A stretch of DNA of 64,000 nt from Antitrichia curtipendula (GCA_951230915.1 OX579638.1:16014696-16078695); one strand, 5' to 3'; shown: positions 44,349 to 58,300, numbered from the stretch's first letter. Made by a program: numbers and translations. The notes: generated by a model not told the origin, from the sequence alone.

Positions 44349-47300
44349 TTAAAGTCGGACAGGGAATCCATAATTTTGAAATGTTGTAATTTCGCCTCCC
44401 AAACCTGCAGTGACGATAACTAATCCCCAAGCGGCCGAAACACTACTAACCACATCTACAGGCGGGGTATTACTCCCCATCTCTCCACTCTGTGCACTTG
44501 CGTTGCTGCAGATGGAGGCCGACTGTGTCATCAAGTTGGGCAATGAGCTACTACGAAACGAACCAAGCTTTTCCTCCGGCCAGGTAATAGCAGATCCTTT
44601 GGGTCCACACTCGGGGAAAAAGCTTGAACGACGGTGGGGAGGAAAGTTTTCACAAGCATCTAGAGATGGAACAGATGATAATACCTTGGTACTAATAATA
44701 TCTATGGGCGAGGACGCATCGAGCTGATGACCATGTTGTTGTTTTCCACCCTCCACTTGTTTTGTTGAGGTGAGTTCGTCCGCTACTGCAACACTGTTTT
44801 TCCTGCCGGACCCGAAAATCCCAAGCGGGGATCTGCCTAAGCAATACGTTGGGCATTTCGAGTGCTCATCCGAGCCCTTTGTTGTTGATGAAAGGATCAC
44901 ATTCTCTTCCGTTGGTGGCGAAGACTCGGACTCATTGGGAACCTGGAAGTCCTCGGACTTGCCCAGAGGCTCATAACGGGAGCTACTAATACGAGGGGTT
45001 GAAGAACCCGGCCATGCAATTGCTACGGAGACATGGCGTGCTGTGAACTCCTCGCACGAGAGTTGCTTGTCTCGCCGATAGATTGATGTTTTGTTTGAGA
45101 CGTCTTTGTTACAAGAATTCCAGACTAGAACTCGCGAGTCCTCGCTCGCACTGATGATGAAGTCTCCTGTTGGAGAGAAGGACGAGGAGATTTGGCTCTT
45201 CACATTACGTAAACCTGGAATCGAACAAAGAGAAAAAAGAGAGAATCAGTAGTGCGGCCTTGCACTAGAATAAGCATTCGACAAAAAATGACTGAGTCAG
45301 CTTTGCTGTGAAAACGCTGCAAAGAAGCTAAACAGTTCTCATGTGGTTAAACCCCAAAAGTGCCCACACTAAAAATATAAAAAACAGTCCACTAAAAATA
45401 GTACACTACAGACGTAATAGTATGGTAACTTTCAAAACATATTTCTTGTCGTTCAAAACTGTAGTAGATTATTTCTTCTTTCTATTGATACATTTGTCAC
45501 CTTCCTTGACGCTTCCAAATGATTTAATTCAACTCAGAGAAGGGAAGGTGATGAAGCTATTGCAGGAGAGAGTACTAATTCCAAAAACGTGCGATGAGAA
45601 CCGAATGAGGTAGAAGCGGAATACCTTTGTACTTAGCAACCAGATTCAGGCCATCGTAGACACGAACACGGGAGTCATTTGATGTGACAAGAACTTTTTG
45701 CGGATCCCCAGGCATGCACTGCATTTCAAGAGTCCCCAACGACGTTAATATATGTGAATTTATTTTTTTATTTGTTCTCTTTAATGGCAATTGTCAATGC
45801 ATTGTACAAACAAACATTGACGCGATTGAATAGTGAACCGAAAACCAAACTCATAATCGAAATCAAAGGTTACCCATATCCAAAGTAAAGGCTGCTAACA
45901 ACTCACAAACCATATCCAATGAGATTTGTATCCATTATACGTACATGCAATCCGGTTATCTTCTTGCCCCGTGCCTTTTTGTTCTCCTCGCGGACGTCTA
46001 TGTGAGCATCCAGTTGCAACTTGTTCCCTGCACCATCTTGATCATATCCTCACGAGTTAACGAAAAAGAAAAGGCTCGTTACAAATTGCAAAAATTCAGC
46101 ACTACTGATGAGGCTTTAACACAAAATAGGGGAACTAGGTTGACACACACATCATCATTTCATGAAGATGCCAGCAAACATTTAAGATATGACGGCCTGC
46201 CAGCATCAAACAGCCACCTACAATGGAGAGTATATTAATCTCAAACTTCTATAATAGATGTTATTACACAGTAGGCCTTACAACAACGAGTATTCTTACG
46301 GATAATTTCAACCATCAAAAACATGCACTAACCTGTAGCATTGTAGAAGCGACAGGCCCCCTTGTAAGAACCAACAATTACTTTCTGAAACCCAAAACAT
46401 TAAAATTTGTTAATCTCTCATTCAATTGAAAACATTTATCACAAAGTCGTGAAATGAAAGATTCATATACAAACAAAAGAATAGTAGGATACCTTTCCAT
46501 CCGGAGTGTAGCATACTGCTGTGACCATTTCTTGTAGATCATTCCAGTCAACTACGTGGTGTTCGGGAATGCTCCAGATCCGCACTCTATCATCAAGCGA
46601 CCCACTAAGAAAGTAGCGGTCATCAAGAGGATTGAACTGAGCACAAGTAACTGTCATTCAGCACAAAACAACCCCACCGAATGTCATCAGAATATTCAAA
46701 GAAAGAAACAAGAAACCAATCCGTTCCTAGCACAAGTACAAATCTCATACAGGGCGTAACAATCTCGTAACACTGCACTTGATAAAATATTTTGAAAGCT
46801 GAATTCACCCCCCAAATCAACTCCTTAAAACAGGAAATTAGTGTAATATTAGATGTATCAAATATGTTCTGCAATTCCTTCCATCACTAAGCAGTACTTA
46901 GTAGACACACACACACGAACACCAGGTAATTGAGTCAAACAAAACTTGGGTGAGAAACTTTACCGTAGTCGTTGTGTGAGAACACCCGCAGGCATTCATC
47001 ATATGAAATGTGCCACAAGCGTACGGTTTTGTCCATTGATGAAGACAAAAGAAACTGGAATACAGTCCCACATGAAGCCTGTTAAAAGCTCGCCATAGTT
47101 ATTCATAAATAAGACCCATCGGTGTGGGATGAGAAAACTAAACCACATATATGAGAGTAGGATTATCCAGTACAAATGCATCACACAGATAAGTGTAGTC
47201 GTTTATTAAAGGATACCTGACTTCGAGACCATGACAAGTCCAAGATATCTTCTGTATGCCCCCAGAAAGAGCACATAGGTTTCTCAGAGAGCCAGAAGAG

Positions 47301-50066
47301 CTTAGGAACTGGGCCCTTGCAATAGTTGCTCGACTTGAGTTTTCGAGGTTGCGATCCTTTTCCACTCTTCGTACTTCTTTCTTTGTCGACCTTTGTCATA
47401 CTTCTATCTTGGCCAGCCTTCAAGCTTCCATCACTGCGAACTTTGATGCTACCGGCTCTTTGTCCCAGGTCTCCGTCACTCTTCTCAGAGCCCTTCCAAA
47501 GATCTGACAGAGGTTAACTTTTGCAGGTTAATACACATTTTCAAATTGACATGATTTTCGATTTGAATACTCTAGCAACATGCTTACGCCAGATGTGAAT
47601 ATTTACTGCTTTTTAACGACTATATTAACTCAGAATCTGCAGCCCACTCATCTGAATCCCTTTCATTCTCCATCTAAGTCTTACCACTAGAAAGCAACTC
47701 CAATTGAACACTTGTAACCTCAGATATGTCATACGCTGTCAAAAATGCAATGAACTATTTTAACCTTGTTATCTCAATCATAGTCGCAAACGATGATGAT
47801 TCAAAAGCAATGGATTATTTTAAGCTTTGTTATCTCCAGGCTCTTTGCACATGGTATTGGTTCAAATTTTAAGATAGTTATCTCAAACTTGTTGCTTCGA
47901 CCTGCGCAATCTAAAGTGGCCCATATCGATTCAAGCAATATGTTGACAGGAGGCTTACCAGGCTCTGCCATCAATGGATGGTCAACAACCTCCCAAACAT
48001 GGACCACCCGGTCCTGTCCAGCGCTGGCAAGGAAGCGTCCGTCAGGACTAAATTTCATTGTCCAAATGGCACCTTGGTGGGCTATAATCTCTTGGCTCAA
48101 ATGCAGATCAGAAAGTTCCCGAGAGCTTTTTTGCCGAAGCTTCACTTTCACCTTCTGCGGTTTCCTCCAAAAAATGCCATCGCCGTCCTCAGTTGGCAAA
48201 CTCCCACGTCTAGTGAACTCATTTCTATCCAAACCAGCAAACGAGCTGTCCCTTTTGGGTGATCCATCCCCGGAAAGGCCCCCCACTTGTGAAGACATAT
48301 CCGTGTCATCAATACTCCGTTGTGAAGATGTATCAAAAGTTCCAACACTCCGCGCACTTCCACTCCTGTCTTTGGAACTCGTCTTCAGCGCACCCTTCAG
48401 CTTCTTCAACCAGCTTTTCCTTTGGGTAAAAGTCGGAGGTTTGCTGTCAGACTTTGGCTCCGGCTTGTCTCCACATCGTTCCCGCCTGTGAAGCTCTTGT
48501 GTCACTGGAGAAAATAGACCTAACGTCTTCTCAAACTCGGCAAGCGTCAAGTCTTTGCCTGTTGCCACCTCTCGAAGCATGTTCAACGAGCCATCTCTGT
48601 TGAACCGCTTCATCAGAAACTCCTTTCCGCTGTCCAGGTCACGAATCTTCAAACTCTCCTCCACAATGTTCTCAATAACACTCTGAGGGCTACCGCATTC
48701 AGATCCCAAATCTGTGTCAAAAGACTGAAAAAGCTTCTCCTGGGAACTGGATGCGCGGTGTTGGAGCCCTGAACCATCATCCAAGGAAGAGGAGCTCCCA
48801 CAGTCCGGTTTCTTAAGCAAGCTGTCCTGAAAATCAGCTCCATTCCCAAAACTTTCTTGCATACAGTCCCTGCCAAAAGACTCGGCACAATCGCATGTTT
48901 TCTGATCTGGGGATTTGGAGCACTCGGCAGATTTAAGACCTGGTTCACTCTCGCCTTCACCAGAAACAGTAATACATTTGTCTGGAAAGTTCTCGTCACC
49001 GGGTCTGTGAACTTGCACGGCACCATTATCCAAATTAAATTTGCACCCACTCTCAGATGATATTGAGGCCCACTGTATATCTGTTCCTGAATTCTCACCG
49101 TCGAGATCTGCACAGTTCTTCCGCTTTCCCCCACAGTTTCCACAAGTGGGCTTCACCTGCATCCATAATAGGTAGAGACGTCATGAGCTACTTAAGGCTT
49201 AAAGAAGCATATTCAAGTACAACTATTATAATAATACACTGAAACCCTCTCTAATGACACTCAATAATTGTACATTCTCTGTATACCCTGACAATCTGCC
49301 ATATTGTGCACACATTTGATTAGACACCTTCCACTTGTCAAGTTGTGAAACCTTTTTGTCCCCCCGAGGCAGAGTCATTAGAAAAGCTCGAGTGTTAACC
49401 TAAAAGGAACAACGAATCCTTCCCTTTCGGCATCAGAGGGATTCAATCTACTGACCCTTTCAGACAGTTACAATTACAAGTCCGATGATCATTGAACCAC
49501 AAAAATCCTCAAAACGGAAAGGGAGTAAAAGAAATGCATTGTGAAAAGCTAAGATATTCAAAAATCCTCCCTGCACACCTTCACAAACAAAAACTCACTT
49601 TCATACTTTGGTGATGCTATCTTCGAATGGCCAGTCACTCGTACATATCTCAACAAGGTAGTTGCACAAAGAAACATAACTGGAGAAGGTTCAGCTGAGA
49701 GCTTACGAATTCACTTGATGAACTCGCTTCCTCTTCCCCGAAATTCCGGGACGTTTTGGATCCCGTCTCCGAAAGAGAAGAACCATCTAAAGACTCATCT
49801 CGTGAGCTTCTCAACCCCATCTGCTTGAAGAACCGCTGCCTACGCTCATTGATACTCGAAGGGTCATCCTTCCAAACCGAGAATTTGGATTGGAAAGAGG
49901 ACGACGTCCAAACAGGGGAATCCTTCACAACAGGAGCCGCATTGGTAACACGCAAAATTCTGTCTGTACCACTTCCTTCATCTTCCGCACTTTCTGAGCC
50001 TGATGTCGAAGTAATGTCCTCGAACGTCTCGTGAAACTCATCGTCCGACACAAACTCCTCTCCCAT
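44349..50066 (-). CDS. WD40-repeat protein, plant WDR44-like
   Basis: Nine exons on the minus strand, all GT-AG: 50066-49707, 49156-47959, 47503-47217, 47054-46964, 46650-46493, 46384-46333, 46027-45945, 45718-45625 and 45214-44349 (TAA). They join in frame to 1,062 aa. N-terminus acidic ([17 protein letters not shown]), then Ser-rich, with [11 protein letters not shown] at 125-135. A family block [10 protein letters not shown]...[11 protein letters not shown] lies at about 291-333. WD repeats: about 477-510 ([19 protein letters not shown]), 585-629, 640-671 (VRIWSI), 685-715, 738-770 and 780-805 ([13 protein letters not shown]). A long Ser-rich insert precedes the last blade, [11 protein letters not shown]...NYGFPVRL, which matches the C-terminus of plant homologues. 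Relatives of animal WDR44 (a Rab11 effector) are thought to be scaffolds; the plant function is not well established. The ATG at 50066 is the first in the open frame of exon 1. Confidence 0.9.
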
Positions 50067-50068
50067 GC

Positions 50069-50119
50069 TCACAGCCCTTCACATGCACCTACACCTGTCG
50101 CATCCTGCTCTTGGAACAT
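50069..50119 (-). promoter_or_regulatory. Upstream ORF(s) in the WDR44-like leader
   Basis: An ATG at 50119 opens a 16-codon uORF (MFQEQDATGVGACEGL) whose TGA ends two bases before the main ATG. Within it are two smaller ones in other frames: ATG CGA CAG GTG TAG and the minimal ATG TGA. If the leader is unspliced here, these would be expected to reduce or regulate initiation at the main start. Confidence 0.45.
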
Positions 50120-51073
50120 GAAGGAAGCGCCGCCCTCAAAACTGATGTCCCGACGTTCAAAATTCAGGCCCAATCAACATCTCCAAGAACCTAAGAAAAC
50201 AAATTGAATCAACGGGGTAGATCCGAAAGCATCCCCACGGGAAGCCTGTTGTTCAGGAGATCGCCAACCTCCCATAGGTTTTGATGATAGATAACCTAGT
50301 CTGGATTCACTCGGCAGCCTTTGCAGAGTATTTGAAATGCCAATGGAAACGAAAGCAGTTGCCTCCAATGTCGACAACCAAAGCAAGAAGAGATGGTTGA
50401 GGAAGAGAAAAAGCTTGATGCATCCATTACTCCGACCTCCGGGTTCCAATACGCTCTCTAATCACGGTAGAAGTCGTCATCGTCTACTTTTGTGCCACCA
50501 TACATACTCCTACCAAAATCGGCAACACTCTTCGAAATCTCAACAGTTTTCGTCGGATTCCAACCCAGTCGTAGTCGCAACCATCAGATCACCGAAATAT
50601 GAAACCCAAGTTGAAGACACTAATTCGAAAACCAGATTTCCACTATGCCTATCATCTTCTATCCAAACATTCAACCGGATCCAGGGATCGTAACCGAAAC
50701 GATACAATCCACCCACCAGTGCCAAATTCTGTCCACCAGAGCCACCAAAACTCGCCACACCTCCTCCACTGTACACACTCTCAAACCCCAAACCACCACC
50801 GCCACCGGCCACCGGCCACTCTCGATCACAACCCAAAAATCTCCCAAAAGACTCCCTCTCACTAACTCCGAAATCCGCAACCCTACACCTCTACAATCCT
50901 CCTCGTCAGGCTCCAATTTCACCGACACCTTTAATCCCAAGCGCAACTCACAACCGAAGACACTCGCAAAACATCCTCGTCCTCGTCAAACTTTCAGATC
51001 TGCTCCCCCAAAGACCTCCAGATTCTCCAGATCACCAGCCTGCCCTCCCCACATACACAAATCCTCCCCTGAA

Positions 51074-51095
51074 ACTCACTCACTCACTCACTCAC
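51074..51095. repeat. (ACTC)n microsatellite
   Basis: Five and a half perfect ACTC units. Confidence 0.85.
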
Positions 51096-51429
51096 AACAA
51101 CACCGTCCACAAGGTCTTTGCGACCTCCCCAGGAATGTATGTCAAAACTCCACTACTGTACTGTTTCTTGAGGAGCTTGCACCAGAAGATGCCTGCTGGA
51201 TGCAGAGTGTAACGATATTGCGACTGACCAAGGGGAACCCAAAGTGTGGATTTCGTGTAATAATTGACTGGGACTCTGGGAGGAGTCAATGCTGGCGCGG
51301 GGAGGCCCAAGGGAAAGCAATTGTAGGACGAGGATCGAGACGGACACAAAACCGGTGTGCGGGCTTTTGCTACATGATATGGCAAGCCCTCAGGTTCGCC
51401 AAGGCGCCCGAGGGAGCACGATGGCGGGG

Positions 51430-51449
51430 GATGGATGGATGGATGAATG
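51430..51449. repeat. (GATG)n microsatellite
   Basis: GATGGATGGATGGATGAATG, followed by a GTGGGGGTAC(G)/GTGGGGGTAT duplication at 51454-51473. Confidence 0.8.
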
Positions 51450-51959
51450 TCGTGGGGGTACGTGGGGGTATGAAGGGCCGGGGGCGAAGACTGAGAGGTG
51501 GTTATGGATGGATGTACTGGTATGGATGAATGAAGTCGTGGTGGTGGGACCTCCGTCTGACGGAGTCGCCACTGCGGGAGGCCCGTGGATTGCGGGTCAT
51601 GGGCGGACGGCGGGACTGTGATGAGGATGGCCATCTTCTTAATAGTGGATGTTTTTCATCGACGGAGATGGAAACAAGAAGTGACACCTGCTGTCCACAT
51701 GGCAGTGCCGAGCGGGATTGAGGGTTAGTAGTTGCTAAGTTAAGTAAAAATTTCGGTGGTGAGTCCACTCACTCGTGAACTGCTTGTGGGGCTTGTTTGG
51801 GAGGAGCCGCATTTGGGGAAACAGGAGATGCTCCTGGGTTGAAAAATAATCGGTTCAAATAAAGTTGACGGACCAAAAATTGACCCTGGAGCAATTTGTG
51901 GCCCCTACACTCATCTATGTAATTTCGCTATAGTGCAGGACCTTTTATGTTGTGAAAAC

Positions 51960-52065
51960 TATTGGTTTGTAATAAGGCTTGGTTTATACTAGTCCTTGGG
52001 GTGGATAGAAGGCCCACCTAATTTGTATGAGTTTGGGCCTCCAATCTAGCCCTAGTTCAACATTG
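51960..52065 (+). repeat. Dispersed repeat, short third copy
   Basis: TTATACTAGTCCTTGGGGTG then GATAGAAGGCCCA resembles the start of the 25520 and 53530 copies. GGGCCTCCAATCTAGCCCTAG at its right is the inverse of the same motif, so this may be a minimal inverted-repeat derivative. Confidence 0.4.
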
Positions 52066-53344
52066 ACAATGATAATCTACTTTTGGAGGGATTTGTTGGA
52101 TCAATTATGTGCATCATGAACTCTAATCTTTGAGCAAGCAAATTGAACCTAAAACACATTATACAACTGGGGAAATATAAATAGAATGCATTGTCCAATT
52201 CAAAAAATATTTCAAATGCAAGGACATTAAGGTATGACAATGGTCCATATTGCAACATGTATTCTCTTTACAATGGCTAATATGCTATCCCATACTCTCA
52301 AATCCAAAAGAAATTCAAATATTGTGAAAACCAACATCATTTGCATGTTTGTCAAACTATTGATATTTTAAATTCTATAAATGTCAATTTCCTTCAATTT
52401 TTGTGTACAACAATCTGATATGATGTATACCAACATGCCAAGGCACAAAAAGATTTTGGGAGTTCTAAGAAAAAAACTGAAAAAAGATAAAGGAATTGTA
52501 AATCATGTTGAATGAAACTGAGTTTTAGACATGGCTAACTTTGAAATTGATTTTCTTTCCGATCACAAATTTAAAAAAATTAAAATTTCTATGATAACGT
52601 GTAATATGTTGTACACTACAACTTATGTATATTTACTTTTGGACTTTGTCTATTGATGTTTATAGTATGGTTGTTTGAATGAAAATATTTCAACTTTGTA
52701 CTCAGTTTCATCCTTCAATATAATATTAAATACTGTACATTTGAGCTTTTAATTATTATTTACTAAAATTCTTTTAATATGAGCTCAAGAAGTATATCAA
52801 GTAAACCACAATATTAACTTATCACTATTATCTCTATTTTTGCTAAAAAAAAATTACAAAATAAGCATTTTTTAAAATATCATGATTTTTGTAAGGAATT
52901 TATTTATAAAAAATATACATTTTATTTAGATGCTTTTAATTATGGAAAATAGAGGTGTATCTAAGAATCTAAACTATAGATTATATCATGGAAAAATATC
53001 AAAAAAATTATTTAACCAATATAACAAACTATGACCAAGTAATGATATATTTGTTTGTTTAGGGGGTCATTTTTGTAATTCTTAGTGTGAATGGTGGTTC
53101 AAATAAAATTCTTGAAAGCATGACAAGCCAGAGATTGTACTATACAATTTCTTCTTCATACACAATTGTCTAATTAGTACTATTAGACTAGTCAATTTTT
53201 CAATTTTTTCTTGTTGATAAGTGAAAGGATGTTCCAACACACCAAAAACCACAACATTTGGATATTGTATACAAAAGTAGTATAAAGGGTCAAAGTTTGA
53301 AATAATGACTTTTGTTGATTGATGGTAGAGATGTTCATGATCCA
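52066..53344. other. AT-rich spacer, no gene recognised
   Basis: No exon-like segment. Minus-strand frames near 53082-53452 overlap the dispersed repeat. Confidence 0.45.
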
Positions 53345-53530
53345 ACATAGGAGCCCAATTGAGTCCAAGATGGGACTTGAAGCCACCCAAAACCTTGTCC
53401 CAATTTCATCCTTGGAACCCAAAGGTTGGGTGTCAAAACTAGGTTTGAGCAATTCTGTTAGTTCAAACTTGGAGACTTTAGTTTGGCCTTCAATCCAACC
53501 CCAAGTATAAACTAGGTCTAATTAGATAAC
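53345..53530 (-). repeat. Dispersed repeat (copy of 25520-25790)
   Basis: On the minus strand: TTATACTTGGGGTTGGATTG, AAGGCC, TCTCCAAGTTTGAACTAACA, GAATTGCTCAA, TTGGGACAAGGTTTTGGGTG. Shorter than the 25520 copy. Confidence 0.5.
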
Positions 53531-54612
53531 AACATTCAAATAAATAACAAATCATTGTTCTTGTTTTAGATTGCCTAATTTGGTATTGGATCATATTGGG
53601 AATTAGATGAGTATTTTAGATTCTCTTCTTATAAAATTTTGGGACACTTGGTATGAATAAAAAATGAAATTTGATAGATTTGATAATTGGTGTATTCAAA
53701 AGCGATTAGTTAGACTCTCGTAAATAAAAGTAATACATTTTAGGCAAGTCTATAGAGGTTGGTTTTGGAAAAGGGCCACACAATGACATGTAGTTACTTT
53801 GCCTATATGAGTAGCATCATTTAACTCCTAAGACCTTTGGCATCCATTTGAAGGATTGTGAATGACTTTAAAATCTTACTATATGAAGTACAAAAAATGG
53901 ATGAAGTACATCCAAATTCAAAAATGCTAAAAGGTAAACTTATAAACTCATATTGTTACAAAAAGAAGAGGATCAAAAGTAATGAAGAGGGCTTCAAATG
54001 GTTATGACCAAATGGATTAAGCTATCCATTATAACCAATGCTATATTGAAACGATGTCCAAGTATTTTCACATTGTGGAGTCCAATGCATTGTAGAGGCA
54101 AGGAAAATTGTGTAGAAAATAAAGGTATATATAGTAAGACAAAAGAGGGGGACAATGTAATCATAACTTCAATTATGAAACTTTAGTCATATATCTTCAA
54201 ATTTGTATGGCTATATGTTGTGCACTTCAATAATAAATGGGACTCATGATTGCTCAAAAAATGACTAATGGATCCTATATACATCAATGCATAAACCAAT
54301 TGTAACTTGAATTTTGTCACAAGAATAGTTGGAAATAATTCTATTAGAAAACTTTATGTTTTAATGATAAAAATTTGTAATTTGTAATTTGAAAATTAAA
54401 TTTTAAAAAAAAAAATCAAAACAAACAATGTATACGTTCAATGTTTATTTGAAAATTAATGAAAATTCAATATTTTTGAAGTATAAATATGTTTGAATTT
54501 GACTAATTAATCATAAATACTATACAAATTAATGTGCCAAACTAATTAATTTTTTTGAAAGAAGACATGTATTTCATATAATACAAGTAACCGTTGGTAC
54601 AATCTTTGATTT
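53531..54612. other. AT-rich spacer, no gene recognised
   Basis: A 62-codon frame at 53998-54186 has no motif. Confidence 0.4.
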
Positions 54613-55328
54613 GAGTGATTGCAAGAAACACTCATCTTATTTTTGATCCCCTTGCCTTGGTACATGTGATTTTCTACTCATAACTTTTGCGTTGTATGTC
54701 AATTTTACATGAAATTTGAAATGAAGGTATACGCAGTGGTTGCAGATTTTAAATGATTTCTGAATTCTTTTAAATTATTTTATTATTTGTAAATAGCTCC
54801 CAATTGGATGTCTACCTTAGCGGCTTAGCCATTTCAAGGGATAGTACTATTTTTGATCTAAAAATGTGAATTTGAAGTTCATGACTTCTATTATAGTTAT
54901 ATAAGTCCATGAAGAGATTTTCAAAAAATAGTAATATTTTTACCTTCTACATGTGCTTAAATTGAACTATGTTTGCGCTAATGCAAAGAACACAATTTTT
55001 TTTCTCCCAAAGATGAAAATGGTTGCAAAGGAGAATCTTCAAGTTAGAAAAAATGTAATACTTTATTTTATTTTTTCAAATTTTTTTACTATTTTCTAAA
55101 AATCAAACATCAAAGTGTCCATTTTCATGTTATTTCCAATCATGTTTTTTTGGTGTATAACTTTTAGAGATAAATTTTTCTAGGTCTAAATTTTTAGAAA
55201 CATAATTTTTTAGTGCTTTGCAAATTTTCATATTTTATTTTGATTAAAAAGAATATTCCCAAAGTCTTAGTGTTCATTGAAATAGGTCATTTAAAGCCAA
55301 AAATGGCAAGTATTTCTTGTATCAACCC
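54613..55328. mobile_element. Second copy of the GGGTGATTGCA-ended transposon
   Basis: Ends GAGTGATTGCAAGAAACACTC and ...AAGTATTTCTTGTATCAACCC, 716 bp, same orientation and block order as 6354-7418 without the nested 332-bp element. Flanks (ATTT / ATCG) no longer show a duplication, in keeping with its divergence. Confidence 0.65.
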
Positions 55329-58300
55329 ATCGTCAAATTCAAAATGAAATATGTGACACATGAAGACTTTTCAAAGGTAGATTATAGTACAACTTTTCAT
55401 TATTGGCTTCTAAGTTTAAGATGTAATATCTTGTCACATCCAATTTTGAAATGGTCAAACTTCACCCTTTAAATATCACCTCTATACAAACATGTATCAT
55501 TTCTAAATGAAACCTTGCTATAAATTATATATAAATAATTATGTAAATAAATAATTGATTATATTTTCATTGCAAAAAATTATATGTTTAGCATTTTTCA
55601 AATTAAAATTGATACAAAGTTTAATATAAATTTCAAACATTCAATTTTGTATATTCATAAATTTAAAAGATTTCAGTTAGTGTATATATATATTTTTTGC
55701 TTAAAATTGTTGCATGTATAAATTTAAAGTTTCAAAAAAAATTAAATTTTTGGACAACAATGAAGTAATTGAAATAAAATGTCTTTAACTATTAAGTTTC
55801 TATAATGTAAAACCCCATCAATGATAGAATTTATGTATTTATATATTACAACTTACAAATATAAAAACATTTCAAATTTCAACATTTTCAAATTCAAAAA
55901 TCTTCAAGCACTCATCAATAGTGGGGTGGAGAGGAATGAAGACCTAATTTTATATTAAATTAATATTTTAACCAATAAATTGTGTCTTAATCTCAAAAAA
56001 TGAAGCTCATGACTATATATTCAAAACTTGTCCAAACTCAACATTCATCATTCTTTCTTATCTACTTTGCTACAATATATTAATAAAAACTTATGGTATA
56101 TAAATATTCACATATGAAATTAGTTGTCCTCTGCAAGTCATAAACTTTCACTTTTTTGGGAAAGGTTTGAAAGCACTTTGAACTTCAAAGAACAAACTAA
56201 AGAACATTTATATGAAATTCAAACCTCAAACTATAGAGCAAATAAATTTTTATGTCATTCTATATTTGAAAATCAACATATCATAAATGTCATAGTTCAA
56301 ATTTTTAATTTTAACAAATTTTTATATTATTGAAAAATTCAAATTTATAAATTGAATGGATTTTGGACACGTTAAAGCTTTATTTTGTCAATTGAAGTGA
56401 AATTTTATAATAAATAATTGTGATGGATGCAAACATATCAAGAAATTCTAAAAAAAAAGTAAATTGAAACACATTTCTTTCCTTTAAACAAAAAAGACTT
56501 TAAATAATAGAACGCGCTAAATAATAGGAACCAACAAGATTTGAAATCCTATATAAAATTCAAAGATTATCTAATGTACATGCTAAAGAGACCATTATTA
56601 GGAGCACAATATATATTGAAAAGAATTGGATTCATGAATGACTAGTAGATGACAATACATGACAACCAAATAATGAAAAAAATTCAAGTATTGGATTATT
56701 GGTCAATTAAGAGTTTAAAGGTTTAATTTAGCAATGTCGTGATGTGGGCCATTTACTAGTTAAAAATAGACATCTACATAATTTTGTATTAGTTCTATAA
56801 TAGGAGTTTAGAAATCAATAGTTGATAGGTGGTTATTTTTAAGTTAACTTTTACATATTTAAGTGTTTTATTTTATTTAGTAGAAAAAACATTAGTTTTT
56901 AAAGGCAATAGTGAGGATATATTGATATTAATATTAGAATATAATATTGGAATAAGGAATTGATTTGATATTAAAATGAAATATATTATATTTTATTGAT
57001 ATATTTATAATATTCTCTTTTATTTGTAATGTTGGTGTTGTTGAAAATTTGGTTTCATCTAGATATTTGGGTTGAATTGGTTTCTTGATCATTTACAAAC
57101 ATCTACTAGAGCCCAAAAGCCTGTGATTTTCTGAATAGATCACAAACTTCACGAAAGTGCCACCATTTCAAATTTATATACAAAAACCAATACATTCATT
57201 GTAGTAATTGGGCCAATTTGCATGTGTGAATAGTATTATTTTTTCAAATAATAATTTCAAAAAGTATATATAAATGCAAAATACAATATTTTAACATAAA
57301 ATTGGAAGTATTATTAATTTGAAGTACTATTTATAATAATGAGATTTTTGAATATATTCAAGGATGAAATACAACTCTCAGTTAGAATGTTAATTTAATT
57401 GTTATAATTCTAAATGTTAACATTTTTGTAATTGAAAATAAAATTTGAATATCAACATTAATGGAGTTTTCCAATTTTTTATTATAATCCTTTTTTTCAA
57501 CTCAAGTGGAAAAAGTCATCTTATTTATTGATAATAACATACTTAGTTTGGGTCAAATTGGTTAGGCATTGAGGATCAAATATAGTTGTCCACAATTACC
57601 TTATGAATCTTCAATCAAATCCCAACGTGTATGCTTGCAAGTTTTTAGACTTATAGTGATAGGCTCTCAAAATAACAACTTTGATACAACAACTTGTCTA
57701 AATTTCAATGGAATCTTATAGTTTTCAATTTATTACGGCACTTCTAAAGGAATTAAAAAATTTATGAGCGACTCTCATATTTGTCAAAGTTGAATTGAAA
57801 ACATACATTAAAGGAGAATATTGAAAGTAAAAATTTACTAGGCTTTTTTCTTCATTGTTCACCCTTGAGCATTATATTTCTTCCTTTGGGAGGATTAATT
57901 CTCAATTTTGGAAAAAATACTTATCAATCCTTATTCCTCACTTGGATTATATTTTAAACCCTTTTATTCTTGATGTAAATTTACCCTTAAAGAGACTAGT
58001 AGGATGAAGAATGTAGAAATGAAACTTCTGTGCTAAAATAAATCACTATCCAAGAAGAACATAGATACGAGATTTTATTTATTTTTTAAATCTTTTTTCT
58101 TAGCATCTATATATAAACCTTTTAAAATGTGTACAAAACCCATGAAATAATGAGTGACCAAATTACTAGTAGAATGGAATTTTAGGAGAACAAATGGAGA
58201 AATATTAATTTTTTTGAATGGCCAAGCTCCCACCTTGCTTCAAATATCCCATATCCCATTAATGAAGTTTGCCCCTCATATTACCATACCCACATATCTT

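Larger units (their letters stand above)
50120..51780 (-). promoter_or_regulatory. GC-rich upstream region of the WDR44-like gene
   Basis: Marked rise in GC content. Contains long overlapping open frames on both strands (294 codons + at 50645-51529, 180 codons - at 51092-51634) of Pro/Ser/Thr-rich low-complexity peptide, which I read as consequences of composition. Most likely promoter plus 5' leader, possibly with a leader intron. Microsatellites (CACT)n at 51074-51095 and (GGAT)n at 51430-51449. No clear TATA box found. Confidence 0.4.

Noticed and set aside
51092..51634. Minus-strand 180-codon frame as an independent gene
   Set aside because: Low-complexity Pro/Ser/His composition, overlap with a longer + strand frame, and position in the WDR44-like upstream region.
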